Source: Methanocellaceae archaeon UBA148
Lineage (GTDB): Archaea; Halobacteriota; UBA148
Direction of reading: 5' to 3'
Length of the DNA: 42,654 nucleotides
Assembly: GCA_002495885.1 (NCBI GenBank)
Contig: DAHG01000008.1
Coordinates: 1-42,654, forward strand
Below, piece by piece: positions 17,061-24,926 of this stretch; the first letter of the stretch is position 1; the number at the start of each line of letters is the position of its first letter. A model generated the notes under the pieces. The model saw only the letters and a list, made by a program, of their open reading frames with translations. It had not been told where the DNA came from and did no database searches. The position numbers and the translations under genes were made by a program.

Positions 17061-17366
17061 ATATAAATGGCGGGACTTGACCCTCAAGAAATACTTTTCG
17101 ATGAATCGTTTTTCATTCTTTGGGTCTCTTTCCTGCGTGTCTCCCTTCATACCTTGCCACTAAGGTATTTATTCGCGTCCTTCCCTGATTATCAACTCAG
17201 GTTATACGCGACACTCGTCGCCCGTAAGCGATGATCTTGGTTTCATCGTAGGCTTCATCCCGCCAATAATTGTTATGGTTTCCTGATGTTAAAAATTTTT
17301 TGGTACACAGTCTGGTATGTATTTTGGTAACAAATTTTAAGTACAGCCCCGTGCATTTATATTAGG
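17061..17366. other. intergenic region after fen containing structured elements
   Basis: No open frame of note. It contains two inverted-repeat structures (17173-17211 and 17229-17248, listed separately). An AT-rich TATA-like sequence (GCATTTATATTAGG, about 17353-17366) lies immediately before the next gene and may instead serve a downstream start. No clear poly-T terminator for fen is seen, apart from TTTTTCATTC at 17107. Confidence 0.4.
17173..17248 (+). ncRNA. candidate structured RNA (nested hairpin plus second hairpin)
   Basis: A nested stem: outer arms TCGCGT (17173-17178) and ACGCGA (17206-17211), inner arms CCTGA (17184-17188) and TCAGG (17197-17201), with an internal loop of 5 and 4 bases. 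This layout recalls an H/ACA guide pocket, with an ACA right after the 3' arm, but the stems are shorter than in known archaeal H/ACA RNAs. A second hairpin, CGATGA/TCATCG (17229-17234 with 17243-17248), follows. The strand is arbitrary. It may equally be chance or part of a terminator. Confidence 0.25.
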
Positions 17367-18122
17367 ATGACCACGAGGCGTAAGCGGATTGCATTAATAA
17401 CCGAAGATTTTCTTGTTCATCGATCTATTGCGGCAGAGCTGAAAGCACGGAACTTGAACTTTATAACGCTCTCTCCCAAGGATCCGATACCCTTTAGCGT
17501 CAGAGCGGTCATCACAACAGAAGAGGAGCGCGATGAGATAGATTTTGATGGTGATAAAATCATAATTGCCAAAAAACCCTCTGCGACCATAGATAGGGCT
17601 CAACTGTTGCTGGAGAGACATAAATATGAAAAAATCATAATCGGCATCGATCCAGGCAAATATTCCGGCATCGCGGTAATCGGGGATGGCATGGTCATAT
17701 CTGTGCATCAAGTATCATTTAGTAGAATCGAAAAGATAGTACGTGAAATTTTAAATGAAAAATCAACCCAAGAGGTAGTTATAAGGATCGGACACGGTGT
17801 TCGTCTTTTGAGTACGCAGATAATAAATACGCTTCTTACGTTAGGAGCGCCCATAGAACTTGTAGACGAAAGTTTTACCACACCCGCTTTGGGAAAAGGA
17901 GTTAGAAATCAGATTTCTGATATAGTGGCGGCAATCAACATAGCCCACCTGGAGGGCATTCCAATCGACAAAAAACAAATTGAACCTTCCAGAAAAGAAA
18001 TCCAGCTTGTCCAGGAGTGGAGTCGGGAGCGATCCAATGGCAGGTCTACTATTTCCAGGAGATTGGCTCGGCAGGTCGCCAAGGGGGAGCTAACCCTAGA
18101 TGAAGCGATAGCACTAAACTAA
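17367..18122 (+). CDS. predicted RNase H-fold (RuvC-like) protein
   Basis: A 251-residue protein. Residues 1-75 look like a Rossmann-like receiver fold of unknown role. Residues about 89-195 form an RNase H/RuvC-like core: IIIGIDPGKYSGIAVI (first Asp), RIGHG in the middle, VDESFTT (second acidic site) and a helix with SDIVAAINIAH (last Asp). The C-terminus is basic with SRRLARQVAKGELTLDEAIA. The arrangement suggests a nuclease or a nuclease-derived fold acting on DNA or RNA. I recognise it as a conserved archaeal hypothetical but cannot name it. Its stop overlaps the convergent pcm stop by four bases. Confidence 0.7.
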   Translation: MTTRRKRIALITEDFLVHRSIAAELKARNLNFITLSPKDPIPFSVRAVITTEEERDEIDFDGDKIIIAKKPSATIDRAQLLLERHKYEKIIIGIDPGKYSGIAVIGDGMVISVHQVSFSRIEKIVREILNEKSTQEVVIRIGHGVRLLSTQIINTLLTLGAPIELVDESFTTPALGKGVRNQISDIVAAINIAHLEGIPIDKKQIEPSRKEIQLVQEWSRERSNGRSTISRRLARQVAKGELTLDEAIALN

Positions 18123-18760
18123 ACCTTAAATCCGTATTTTCCGATGAGTGGAACAAACACCACCCCACCACTCTCCTTTTTGGTAATTCCGTTTCTTTTC
18201 TCAACCAAGTAGAGATTTTGAAAATGTCTTCCAATGGGTATCACCATCTTTCCACCGGATTTTAGCTGGCTTATTAGAGGAGGAGGTATGTCCGGAGCCG
18301 CGCATGCCACGCTGATTCGGTCATAGGGTGCATGGTCCAGGAGACCTAAAGTGCCATCTCCTACAAAAACAGTAACGTTTGAATAGCCGGCAGTCCTGAG
18401 GTTTTCAATCGCAGAATTAACCAGCGAAGGTAGTCGATCAACAGTATAAACGCGTCCTTCCCCAACCAACTCAGCCATAACAGCGGCATGGTAGCCACAA
18501 CCAGCACCTATTTCCAGTATGCTCATCCCACTTTGTATATCCAATAGGTCGCACATCATTGCGACCATGTGCGGCGCTGAGATGGTCTGGTTTTCACCTA
18601 TTGGAAGGGGGTGGTCAGCATAGGCTTTTTCCCTGTAGAGTGGTGGGACGAACAGGTGGCGTGGGACTTTTTTCATCACATCCAACACCCGTTCGCTTAT
18701 CCCATAAAACCTAAGTCCTTCCACTAGTTTGGTCCTTTCAGTCTCGAATTCCATTGACAT
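18119..18760 (-). CDS. pcm: protein-L-isoaspartate O-methyltransferase
   Basis: Repairs isomerised Asp/Asn in proteins using S-adenosylmethionine. The family features are clear: VPRHLFVPPLYREKAYADHPLPIG, the substrate segment ENQTISAPHMVAMM, the SAM-binding loop LEIGAGCGYHAAVMAELVG and the downstream ACAAPDIPPPLISQLK. The start is put at the ATG at 18760, giving 213 residues with MSMEFETERTKLVE, because the 20 residues upstream are hydrophobic and would overlap the divergent DUF371 start. A TATA-like TTATTTATTAT lies about 20-30 bases upstream of this start. Confidence 0.94.
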   Translation of the reverse strand: MSMEFETERTKLVEGLRFYGISERVLDVMKKVPRHLFVPPLYREKAYADHPLPIGENQTISAPHMVAMMCDLLDIQSGMSILEIGAGCGYHAAVMAELVGEGRVYTVDRLPSLVNSAIENLRTAGYSNVTVFVGDGTLGLLDHAPYDRISVACAAPDIPPPLISQLKSGGKMVIPIGRHFQNLYLVEKRNGITKKESGGVVFVPLIGKYGFKV

Positions 18761-18803
18761 TGGTGTGATAATAAATAAGAGCAGAGAATACAAATAGTTA
18801 GTT

Positions 18804-19241
18804 GTGGCCATAGAGATCATTCACGCACGTGGGCATCCGAATATCCTAGCAAGACATAAAACCACTTTCGAGTTCACCAAGGATGAGGAGATATCTGAGC
18901 GTGCAGACTGTATCATAGCCGTATCAGCAGATAAGGGCGCAAGGGATCTTTCAACTCAATTTAAACGGCTCGCGAGACTGCCAGATACACAGATAATAGT
19001 GGAGATTAGTTCGGAAGGATCGCATGAGCGGATAATTGGACGTGGGCATCCGGATTTGACGTTTTCGCACAAAAACGATCTAGTCGGAAGAATAGGGTCA
19101 TACACCTGCGGTAGAACGCTGATGATTCATGCAGATAAGGCTGCACTTCACCTTGGCCAAGATTTTGTAAAAAAGATACGAGCGAGAGACGTTGAGATTA
19201 TTGTCAAGTTAATCGCGGAGCTTATACAACACGAATTCTAA
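18804..19241 (+). CDS. DUF371 family protein
   Basis: This 145-residue archaeal protein belongs to the DUF371 family. Conserved elements are the N-terminal ARGHPNILARHKTTFEFTKD, IIAVSADKGARDL, the second ARGHP-like box GRGHPDLTFSHKNDLVGR and SYTCGRTLMIHADKAA. The function is not known; the family is small, soluble and widespread in Euryarchaeota. It starts with GTG at 18804, on the opposite side of a short promoter region shared with pcm. Its 3' end runs 33 bases into the convergent gene at 19209. Confidence 0.88.
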   Translation: MAIEIIHARGHPNILARHKTTFEFTKDEEISERADCIIAVSADKGARDLSTQFKRLARLPDTQIIVEISSEGSHERIIGRGHPDLTFSHKNDLVGRIGSYTCGRTLMIHADKAALHLGQDFVKKIRARDVEIIVKLIAELIQHEF

Positions 19242-19577
19242 GATTATCATTGAGGCAACCATACAAAACGCTAACATGGAAACCAGCATTTCCCAGTTAG
19301 GTCCATCGCTGGTACCATAGGCATACTTGATGCTACCTGCTATCGATACGATGACAAATGTAGATGAGATTCCAATAACCCCCCCACCAATTAGGGACTT
19401 AAGTTGATGTGCACCCCTGCTATTGAAAAACGCGGAGCCCATAATGAATGAGATCGCTCCGATCATCAACACAAAGGCTAGGGGAATAGGACTTTTTTCA
19501 GACTCAAACATGTATATGATTCCAAATGCGATCCCAAGCATGACTAGTGCCATGGCAATGGATATTGCTAGTGTCAC
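19209..19577 (-). CDS. four-helix membrane protein of unknown function, start uncertain
   Basis: A 122-residue protein with four hydrophobic helices (about 1-22, 30-48, 63-84 and 95-117) and short polar loops; I do not recognise the family. The only standard start in frame is GTG at 19577, which begins directly in the first membrane helix with no ribosome binding site. Upstream the frame stays open for 20 more codons (IWTDKLGETLLKQIRSNYFV), a natural cytoplasmic N-terminus. It opens right after a very strong GGAGGGAGGT at 19640-19649. The first codon there is ATC (19635-19637). The true start may therefore be upstream at a non-canonical or mutated codon. Confidence 0.6.
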   Translation of the reverse strand: MTLAISIAMALVMLGIAFGIIYMFESEKSPIPLAFVLMIGAISFIMGSAFFNSRGAHQLKSLIGGGVIGISSTFVIVSIAGSIKYAYGTSDGPNWEMLVSMLAFCMVASMIILEFVLYKLRD

Positions 19578-19927
19578 GACAAAATAATTGCTCCGAATCT
19601 GCTTCAGCAGAGTTTCACCGAGTTTGTCAGTCCAGATTTACCTCCCTCCCTCAAACCATATATGTCGTTATGGTTTATAAATTAAGTTATCTTATCTCAT
19701 CCTATCTTATCAATATAATATAGATAAATAAATCTGTAATAGAATATATGTGTTATCAAATTAGTCCCACATATTATGCAGACTGTTAGGCGGCTCACCC
19801 ATCGAAAGGGATAGAAGGTACAGGCATTTTACCATTAAAAGCTCCATGAGGTTTACCCTTAACCGAGATATACAACTTTTTAGTCCATCGATCATCGTAG
19901 CTCTAACTACACCCGACGTAGAGGTAA
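19578..19927. other. intergenic region with palindrome and promoter
   Basis: Besides the palindrome at 19653-19676 and the minus-strand ribosome binding site at 19640-19649, this stretch is AT-rich (19677-19770) and then a low-complexity-free stretch with no open frame or RNA that I recognise. Minus-strand TTTATAAACC near 19675-19684 is a likely TATA box for the membrane-protein gene. Confidence 0.4.
19653..19676 (-). promoter_or_regulatory. perfect 8-bp inverted repeat at the promoter of the 19209-19577 gene
   Basis: Arms AAACCATA (19653-19660) and TATGGTTT (19669-19676) are separated by 8 bases. The palindrome overlaps the end of the TATA-like TTTATAA and precedes the strong GGAGGGAGG ribosome binding site on the minus strand. 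It is placed where a repressor dimer would block transcription start. A hairpin acting as terminator is less likely, since no T-run follows. Confidence 0.5.
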
Positions 19928-20575
19928 CTAATTCTTGATAATCGAAAGTGCATCACTCGTACCTATTCGTGTAGCACCGGCTTTGACAAGAGCGACTGCA
20001 TCCTCGTATGTGCGGATTCCACCAGATGCCTTAACACCTTTTCCAAATACCCCTCGCATGAGTTCGACATCGCTGATTGTCGCCTTGCCAGAAAAACCAG
20101 TAGAAGTTTTCACGAAATCTGCACCAGCCTCTTGGGCAAGCTTACATGCATACACCTTCTCCTCGTCTGTTAAAAGCCCTGCTTCGATGATCACTTTGAC
20201 GATAAAGCCTCCGGCAGAGTTCACGACTGAGCTTATATCCTTTTTAACGGCCTCATAATCGCCAGATTTCAATGCGCCGATGTTCATCACCATGTCCACC
20301 TCTTGCGCTCCATTTTTGAGTGCGTTTTCCATTTCGAATACCTTGGTTTCAGTGGTACTTGCCCCGAGCGGAAATCCTATGACGGTGCACACCTTGATGT
20401 TCGTCCCCTCCAGCATTTTTGCAGCCAATGAAACATGAATGGGATTGATACAAACAGATGCGAAATTGTGCTCGATGGCCTCAGCGCAAATTCTCTTTAT
20501 GTCCTCAGCGGTCGCATCTGGCTTTAGAAGGGTGTGGTCGATCATCCTTGCCAGCTGCTCTCTCGTGATCTTCAT
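19928..20575 (-). CDS. deoC: deoxyribose-phosphate aldolase
   Basis: Splits 2-deoxyribose-5-phosphate into glyceraldehyde-3-phosphate and acetaldehyde. The 215-residue protein has the family landmarks: IDHTLLKPDAT (near residue 11), SVCINPIHV, VCTVIGFPLGAS, EVDMVMNIG, the Schiff-base Lys in FIVKVIIEAG and FVKTSTGFSGKA near 168, and VKASGGIRTYEDA. The start is the ATG at 20575, which overlaps the stop of the aldolase gene upstream (ATGA) and is preceded by GGTGATGAG. It is the last gene of a three-gene unit with a class II aldolase and an alcohol dehydrogenase. Confidence 0.95.
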   Translation of the reverse strand: MKITREQLARMIDHTLLKPDATAEDIKRICAEAIEHNFASVCINPIHVSLAAKMLEGTNIKVCTVIGFPLGASTTETKVFEMENALKNGAQEVDMVMNIGALKSGDYEAVKKDISSVVNSAGGFIVKVIIEAGLLTDEEKVYACKLAQEAGADFVKTSTGFSGKATISDVELMRGVFGKGVKASGGIRTYEDAVALVKAGATRIGTSDALSIIKN

Positions 20576-21123
20576 CTCATCACCATTGAACAAAGGTATT
20601 TTACCTTACAGCTGTGCTCGATCATGGATGTTAGAATGTATGCTTCCTCTGAGGTTTTCCCTGTTGTGAAAGTGCCATGCCCCTTTATTATAACGCCCTT
20701 GTAATCCCGAAGCACACTGGATATGTCATCGGCAAGTTTTTTGGAACCTGCCTCACCCTCGACTATAGGTATCTCACGGAGATAGTACAAACCTTCACAG
20801 TCCATGGGTGTTATTTTATCTTGACTCAAAATCAACGACTCGACCACCGCATATATGGGATGTGCATGGATTACGGCAAGTGCTGATGTTCTTCGATATA
20901 TCTCCCTGTGAACATTCGATTCCATCGAAGCCCCTACATCAAAACTTTTTGATTCTTCAAGATCGACCTCGACAACACTGTCCTCAGATATCCTATCCAG
21001 CATTGCACCTCTTTTGGTTATGAGCATCTTGTTGTCGACCCTAACACTGATATTGCCAAAGTGCGATCTCACTAAGCCGTCTTCTACAAGCTTCTCTCCG
21101 AAATTTGCCATCTCTTCTAACAT
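20572..21123 (-). CDS. fucA: class II aldolase (L-fuculose-phosphate aldolase type)
   Basis: A zinc-dependent aldolase of the FucA/AraD family, 183 residues. The metal site is in VIHAHPIYAVVES (two His, about residues 88-93) and KGHGTFTTGKT (His about 149), with the catalytic Glu likely in the DCEGLYY segment or nearby. The phosphate loop is HFGNISVRV (residues 20-28). It would cut a 1-phosphoketose into DHAP and an aldehyde. In methanogens the homologue has been linked to lactaldehyde production and 5-deoxyribose disposal, so the sugar is uncertain. It is coupled to deoC by a 4-base overlap and lies seven bases after the alcohol dehydrogenase. Confidence 0.88.
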   Translation of the reverse strand: MLEEMANFGEKLVEDGLVRSHFGNISVRVDNKMLITKRGAMLDRISEDSVVEVDLEESKSFDVGASMESNVHREIYRRTSALAVIHAHPIYAVVESLILSQDKITPMDCEGLYYLREIPIVEGEAGSKKLADDISSVLRDYKGVIIKGHGTFTTGKTSEEAYILTSMIEHSCKVKYLCSMVMR

Positions 21124-21129
21124 TTATCT

Positions 21130-22149
21130 CTATGGTTCAATAATTACCTTAAGGGATTCCTTAGCATCTGCCACAAGCTTAAAACCCTTCGAGGTATCTT
21201 TCAAGCCGAATTTATGCGTTATCATATCCTTAACATTGATCTTTCCGGAACATATCAATTCGAGAGCTGTTTGAATGTCTTTAGGACCAGCACCATAGGA
21301 GGTCATTAGGGTTATTTCATTGCGCCAAAGCTCGTTCATAGGAACAGGGACCTCAACACCGGGCTCAGGCACTGCAAAAAATAATACAGTGCCGCCCCGG
21401 TCTACTGACTGAATTGCCTGCAACGCAGCTGGAAGTGCCCCAGTGCATATTATAACACGATCTACCGGCCTTCCTTCATTCATCTTACGCACTTCAACTG
21501 GCACATTTTCCTTAGTATGTAGGGTCGCATCTGCTCCAAATTTTTTTGCTGCCCTGAGACGATAGTCAATCATATCCGTAGCAATGATTTTCCCTGCACC
21601 AAGTGCTTTAGCCAACTGTATATGCAGCAATCCAGAAATACCGCTGCCCATAACCAATACACTCAAACCGGGTTTCATATTTGCCAGTCTCAATCCTCGC
21701 GCAACACAAGCCAATGGCTCGATAAAAGTCCCTTCATCAAAGGATACTTCTTCAGGAAGCAAAAACACACCCCTGTCAACATTTATTTGCGGCACCCGGA
21801 TAAACTCTGCAAAACCACCGGGATCGTAGTTCGTCTTATGCAGAGTTTCACAAGCAGTTTGATGGTCGCTTAGACAATAACGACAGGTGTTGCAAGGAAC
21901 ATGGTGAGAAACGAAAACTCTATCCCCTTTGTTGTATTTTTTTACATCCTTTCCCACCTCAACAATCTCTCCGGTAATCTCATGACCGAGCACCAGAGGT
22001 GCTTTTCTAATGCGGTACCATTCCATTACGTCACTGCCACATATGCCACTGGAAATTACCTTTACCAAAATCTCCCCCAAACCTATTCGAGGTATAGGCA
22101 TCTCCTCTAGTCGAACATCATCGTTACTATAATACATTGCGACGCGCAT
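21130..22149 (-). CDS. zinc-dependent medium-chain alcohol dehydrogenase
   Basis: A 339-residue MDR-family dehydrogenase. Catalytic zinc ligands: Cys in SGICGSD, His-Glu in LGHEITGE and Glu in FIEPLAC. Structural zinc: the four-Cys loop CNTCRYCLSDHQTAC. The Rossmann loop is VLVMGSGISGLLHIQLAKALG. It resembles threonine/sorbitol/galactitol-type dehydrogenases. The frame is open 99 codons upstream, but that stretch is unlike any dehydrogenase. The start is placed at the ATG at 22149 (MRVAMYYSNDDV), where family homology begins. It leads an operon with two aldolases and could reduce the aldehydes they release; this is inference. Confidence 0.88.
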   Translation of the reverse strand: MRVAMYYSNDDVRLEEMPIPRIGLGEILVKVISSGICGSDVMEWYRIRKAPLVLGHEITGEIVEVGKDVKKYNKGDRVFVSHHVPCNTCRYCLSDHQTACETLHKTNYDPGGFAEFIRVPQINVDRGVFLLPEEVSFDEGTFIEPLACVARGLRLANMKPGLSVLVMGSGISGLLHIQLAKALGAGKIIATDMIDYRLRAAKKFGADATLHTKENVPVEVRKMNEGRPVDRVIICTGALPAALQAIQSVDRGGTVLFFAVPEPGVEVPVPMNELWRNEITLMTSYGAGPKDIQTALELICSGKINVKDMITHKFGLKDTSKGFKLVADAKESLKVIIEP

Positions 22150-22493
22150 CAACAGCTTTAATGGTTTCTGGATTAAAGGATTTTTCGGCGCTTTACAAGA
22201 TGGCGCATAAAATCTTGCAGATAAAACAGAAGTTCGATGGAAGACGTTTTTGGCATAAATGCGATTAGCTTGATATACGCTGCTAGCTGATTGTGACGTT
22301 AATATATCAGTCTTATAACCGCAATAAAAAATCGCAATAAAATAAAATAAATAACCTTCAAATTTTGTGGTATGTTTCTTAGTCCTCATCGCAAGAAATA
22401 TCCAAGTTTGATTATGTATAACAAAAAGTGATCGCCTTGCAAGCATTTTATTAAGACAATCTTACAACACATCTAACCTTTAGTTACCGTTAC
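22150..22493. other. upstream region of the alcohol dehydrogenase operon
   Basis: The minus-strand dehydrogenase frame stays open through here, but its residues do not look like a protein domain, so it is treated as non-coding. AT-rich blocks at 22321-22350 and a GATTTTATGCG at about 22200-22212 are possible minus-strand promoters. No RNA gene seen. Confidence 0.4.
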
Positions 22494-22839
22494 TCATCGG
22501 TAATAATAGCCCAACTTGTTGTCGATATCTTTAGAGATTTTTCGCATTTGATTAAGCATTCTGTATATGTCCTCTTGGATTTCATCGATGCATTTTTGCA
22601 GACTTTGGGACCTCAAACGATAGGTGTTATTCTCTCGGACCAACCAAGCCCGACGAGATAAAACTATTCAAATGGTAAACAATTGTTCCTCTCGTTAGAC
22701 GTAGTTTATCGGCAATTTCATCGCTGCTCAAACCTTCAAATTCCTCCGCAACTTCTTTGACGAGTAACCTGAAGATTTTTCCAGCAGTGTCCTGCTTATC
22801 TCTTTGGGTAAAATAACCAAAAAGACCCGCATATAAAAT
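22494..22839 (-). pseudogene. winged-helix regulator (ArsR/Hsp-type), frameshifted and start-less
   Basis: Two adjoining minus-strand frames together read as one regulator. The first (22839 down to TAA at 22627) has GLFGYFTQRDKQDTAGKIFR and a clear winged helix: GLSSDEIADKLRLTRGTIVY, HLNSFISSGLV. A +1 shift near 22632 then continues as NNTYRLRSQSLQKCIDEIQ and IYRMLNQMRKISKDIDNKL to TGA at 22494. The wing and C-terminal helix are thus cut off by a frameshift. The upstream end opens right after a TAG with no start codon. This architecture (HTH, YRLR wing, helix with EI.EDI.R) matches regulators found beside archaeal Hsp20 genes, and an Hsp20 scrap lies next to it. Confidence 0.7.
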
Positions 22840-22918
22840 CTATATCGTTATTTAGGTCTCCAGTTACAGGATAATCAAATTTTTTTAATATTATTCGTCC
22901 TGCCATGCAATAAGCATC

Positions 22919-23065
22919 ATGAGCTTCTTCCATAGCCTTGAATTGCCTGAGAAGATCAAATCAGAGGATGTTGAAGCGGAAATGACCGATGGTGTGCTGA
23001 AAGTGACGCTGCCAAAGCTTGAGCCAAAGCCAGAGACCAAGTCCAAGAAGATTACGATTAAGTAA
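22919..23065 (+). pseudogene. Hsp20 small heat-shock protein, C-terminal fragment
   Basis: A 48-codon frame from the ATG at 22919 reads MSFFHSLELPEKIKSEDVEA, EMTDGVLKVTLPKLEPKPET and KSKKITIK. This is the end of an alpha-crystallin domain: the LP box, the DGVL.V.LPK beta strand with the conserved NGVL-like turn, and a final IxI-type motif (ITI). About 100 N-terminal residues are missing, and no more of the domain is found upstream. It lies divergently from the broken winged-helix regulator, and both appear to be remains of one heat-shock locus. Confidence 0.8.
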
Positions 23066-23127
23066 AGTAAAGTAGATATATATCGCATCCAATCCTCCTT
23101 TTTTATTTTTTAGGGTTTATATCATTT

Positions 23128-23346
23128 TTGATTTCTAAATTAAGGAGACATAAAACACCTTTTTTAATTGCAAAAGGTTCTAATTGCATTGCAGGCATAA
23201 TTTTTGGTTTGTTTTTCTTTATGTTGTATCTAAAAATTTATCTTTTCTTGAAAATTTCAGACATTTGCGTATTTTTAGGTATTATCGGGCTTGGAATTAC
23301 AATTTCTCTTACTTGTTCGTTGCTTATGGAAGATCAACTAAAATAA
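23128..23346 (+). CDS. small two-helix membrane protein, uncertain
   Basis: A 72-residue frame with a TTG start, a basic N-terminus (KLRRHKTP) and two hydrophobic helices (about 20-41 and 45-65). No family recognised. It ends six bases before the convergent htpX stop. The composition is plausible for a small membrane protein, but the start is weak and the AT-rich DNA can produce such frames by chance. Confidence 0.35.
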   Translation: MISKLRRHKTPFLIAKGSNCIAGIIFGLFFFMLYLKIYLFLKISDICVFLGIIGLGITISLTCSLLMEDQLK

Positions 23347-23351
23347 TAATT

Positions 23352-24269
23352 TTACATCGATCTTAATCTTCTTATCCTTTCATCCAAGGGTGGATGTGTT
23401 GACCAAATTGAGTTACGTAAAGCCCTCTTATATGGATTTGCAATGTAAAGCGGAGCAACTGTTTTAGAACCTTTTGGATCATCAGGCAAATCATTCTTTA
23501 TTTTCTCCAAAGCCGCCGCAAGACCCTCGGGATTACGGGTAAGATATGCTCCATCTGCGTCAGCAAGGTATTCTCTTCTCCGCGAAATAGCAAGATAAGT
23601 AAGCCTCGAGAACAGCGGCGCTAAAACAATGAAAATAATAGCGACTATAATGAGGATTGCCCCCCCACCACCTTTTTTACTGTCCCGTCCACCACCGCCC
23701 CATAATAGAGACCTCAATGCTATTTCGGCGAGAATAGCAATGGTTCCAACCACTGCTACAGTAACAGTCATCACAAGAATATCTCGATTCTTTATATGGC
23801 TCATCTCATGACCAATAACGCCTTCAAGCTCCTCATTGTTCAATTGCCGAATAGCACCTGTAGTAGCACAGATAATGGATTCTTCTGGCTTCTTACCTGT
23901 CGCAAAGGCATTGATATCCTTTGAATCCTGAACATAAACCTTAGGCTGCGGCAAACCCGCAGCGATGGCCATCTCCTCAGCTTTATAAATCAACATTTTC
24001 TCTTCACGAACTTGTGGATTTGCGGGTCTAGCACCAGCAGCAGAAATAACAGTCTGAACAGAAAAAGAATAAGTGATCACAATGTAAAACAATGCTATTG
24101 GTAAAGCGATTGCCATAGTAAAATAAGGAGGGAAGCCTAGTGCTAAACCTATGGCAAATATTACACTAAAAAGAAGAATGACCATGAACATACAGATAAG
24201 TACAGTATCTCGCTTGTTTTTTCTTACATGGTCCTCTAACAGCATTTGTTTTTCCATGGTATCGAACAC
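23352..24269 (-). CDS. htpX: HtpX-type M48 membrane zinc metalloprotease
   Basis: A membrane-bound protease for quality control of membrane proteins. The 305-residue protein has two N-terminal transmembrane helices (about 20-70), the zinc site GHEMSHIKNRD (HExxH, about residues 156-166), two more helices (about 168-235) and a later Glu ligand in REYLADADGAYLT. The C-terminus ends in TYLAISRR/HPPLDERIRRL, typical of HtpX. It starts with GTG at 24269, ten bases downstream of the lemA stop. The pairing with lemA is common in bacteria and archaea and points to a shared membrane stress role. Confidence 0.95.
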   Translation of the reverse strand: MFDTMEKQMLLEDHVRKNKRDTVLICMFMVILLFSVIFAIGLALGFPPYFTMAIALPIALFYIVITYSFSVQTVISAAGARPANPQVREEKMLIYKAEEMAIAAGLPQPKVYVQDSKDINAFATGKKPEESIICATTGAIRQLNNEELEGVIGHEMSHIKNRDILVMTVTVAVVGTIAILAEIALRSLLWGGGGRDSKKGGGGAILIIVAIIFIVLAPLFSRLTYLAISRRREYLADADGAYLTRNPEGLAAALEKIKNDLPDDPKGSKTVAPLYIANPYKRALRNSIWSTHPPLDERIRRLRSM

Positions 24270-24279
24270 TTAGAAAAAT

Positions 24280-24843
24280 TTAGAATGCTACTTTCGGTAC
24301 TTCTCTAGATGCTTCAGGGATTTGTAACATCTGCTTTTCTTTTTTGCCCATTCTTTTAGCAAATACTACTCCAGGGAACGTCTCTATGGTATTGTTAAAT
24401 ACTAATACTGAATCGTTGAAGTGTTGTCTTGAATAGGCTATTTTCTCTTCGGTATGTGTCAATTCGTCTTGAAGACTCAGGAAGTTCTGACTTGCTTTGA
24501 GATCAGGATAACTTTCTGCAACAGCAAAAAGTGTTTTCAAGGCGCCAGTTAGCATATTGTTTGCATCCATGTTTTCTTGTGGCGTCTTTGCACTCATCAT
24601 AGAAGCCCTTGCTTTTGTAACAGCTTCAAGGGTTCCACGCTCATGATTCATGTAGCCTTTGACGGTTTCCATCAGATTTGGGATGAGGTCCGCTCTTCGT
24701 TTAAGTTGTACGTCGATTTGTGCCCATGCATTATCTATGCGATTCTCAGATCTAACTATTCTGTTATAGAAGTTCCATAACCAAAATAATATGCCGACAA
24801 ATATCAGCACTATTATTACTGCTATTGTCAATAACCAACCCAT
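24280..24843 (-). CDS. lemA: LemA family protein
   Basis: This 187-residue protein has one N-terminal transmembrane helix (about 4-24) and a helical bundle outside. The LemA signature is clear: YNRIVRSENRIDNAWAQIDV, LKRRADLIPNLMETVKGYM, SYPDLKASQNFLSLQDEL, and then IAYSRQHFNDSVLVFNNTI with FPGVVFAKRM. Its function is not settled; it is often linked to HtpX-type proteases as here. It is the first gene of a two-gene unit with htpX. The ATG at 24843 is directly before the membrane helix, so the start is sound. Confidence 0.95.
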   Translation of the reverse strand: MGWLLTIAVIIVLIFVGILFWLWNFYNRIVRSENRIDNAWAQIDVQLKRRADLIPNLMETVKGYMNHERGTLEAVTKARASMMSAKTPQENMDANNMLTGALKTLFAVAESYPDLKASQNFLSLQDELTHTEEKIAYSRQHFNDSVLVFNNTIETFPGVVFAKRMGKKEKQMLQIPEASREVPKVAF

Positions 24844-24926
24844 ATCTAATTGCCTCCGTTGTTCTTAGTGGGGTTAATACCATTTTTTATTTAAATGTAT
24901 CCTAACTAGAGAGAAATACAACAAAA

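Noticed and set aside
22150..22446. 99-codon N-terminal extension of the alcohol dehydrogenase
   Set aside because: Open by chance; residues do not look like a domain and dehydrogenase homology begins at the ATG at 22149.
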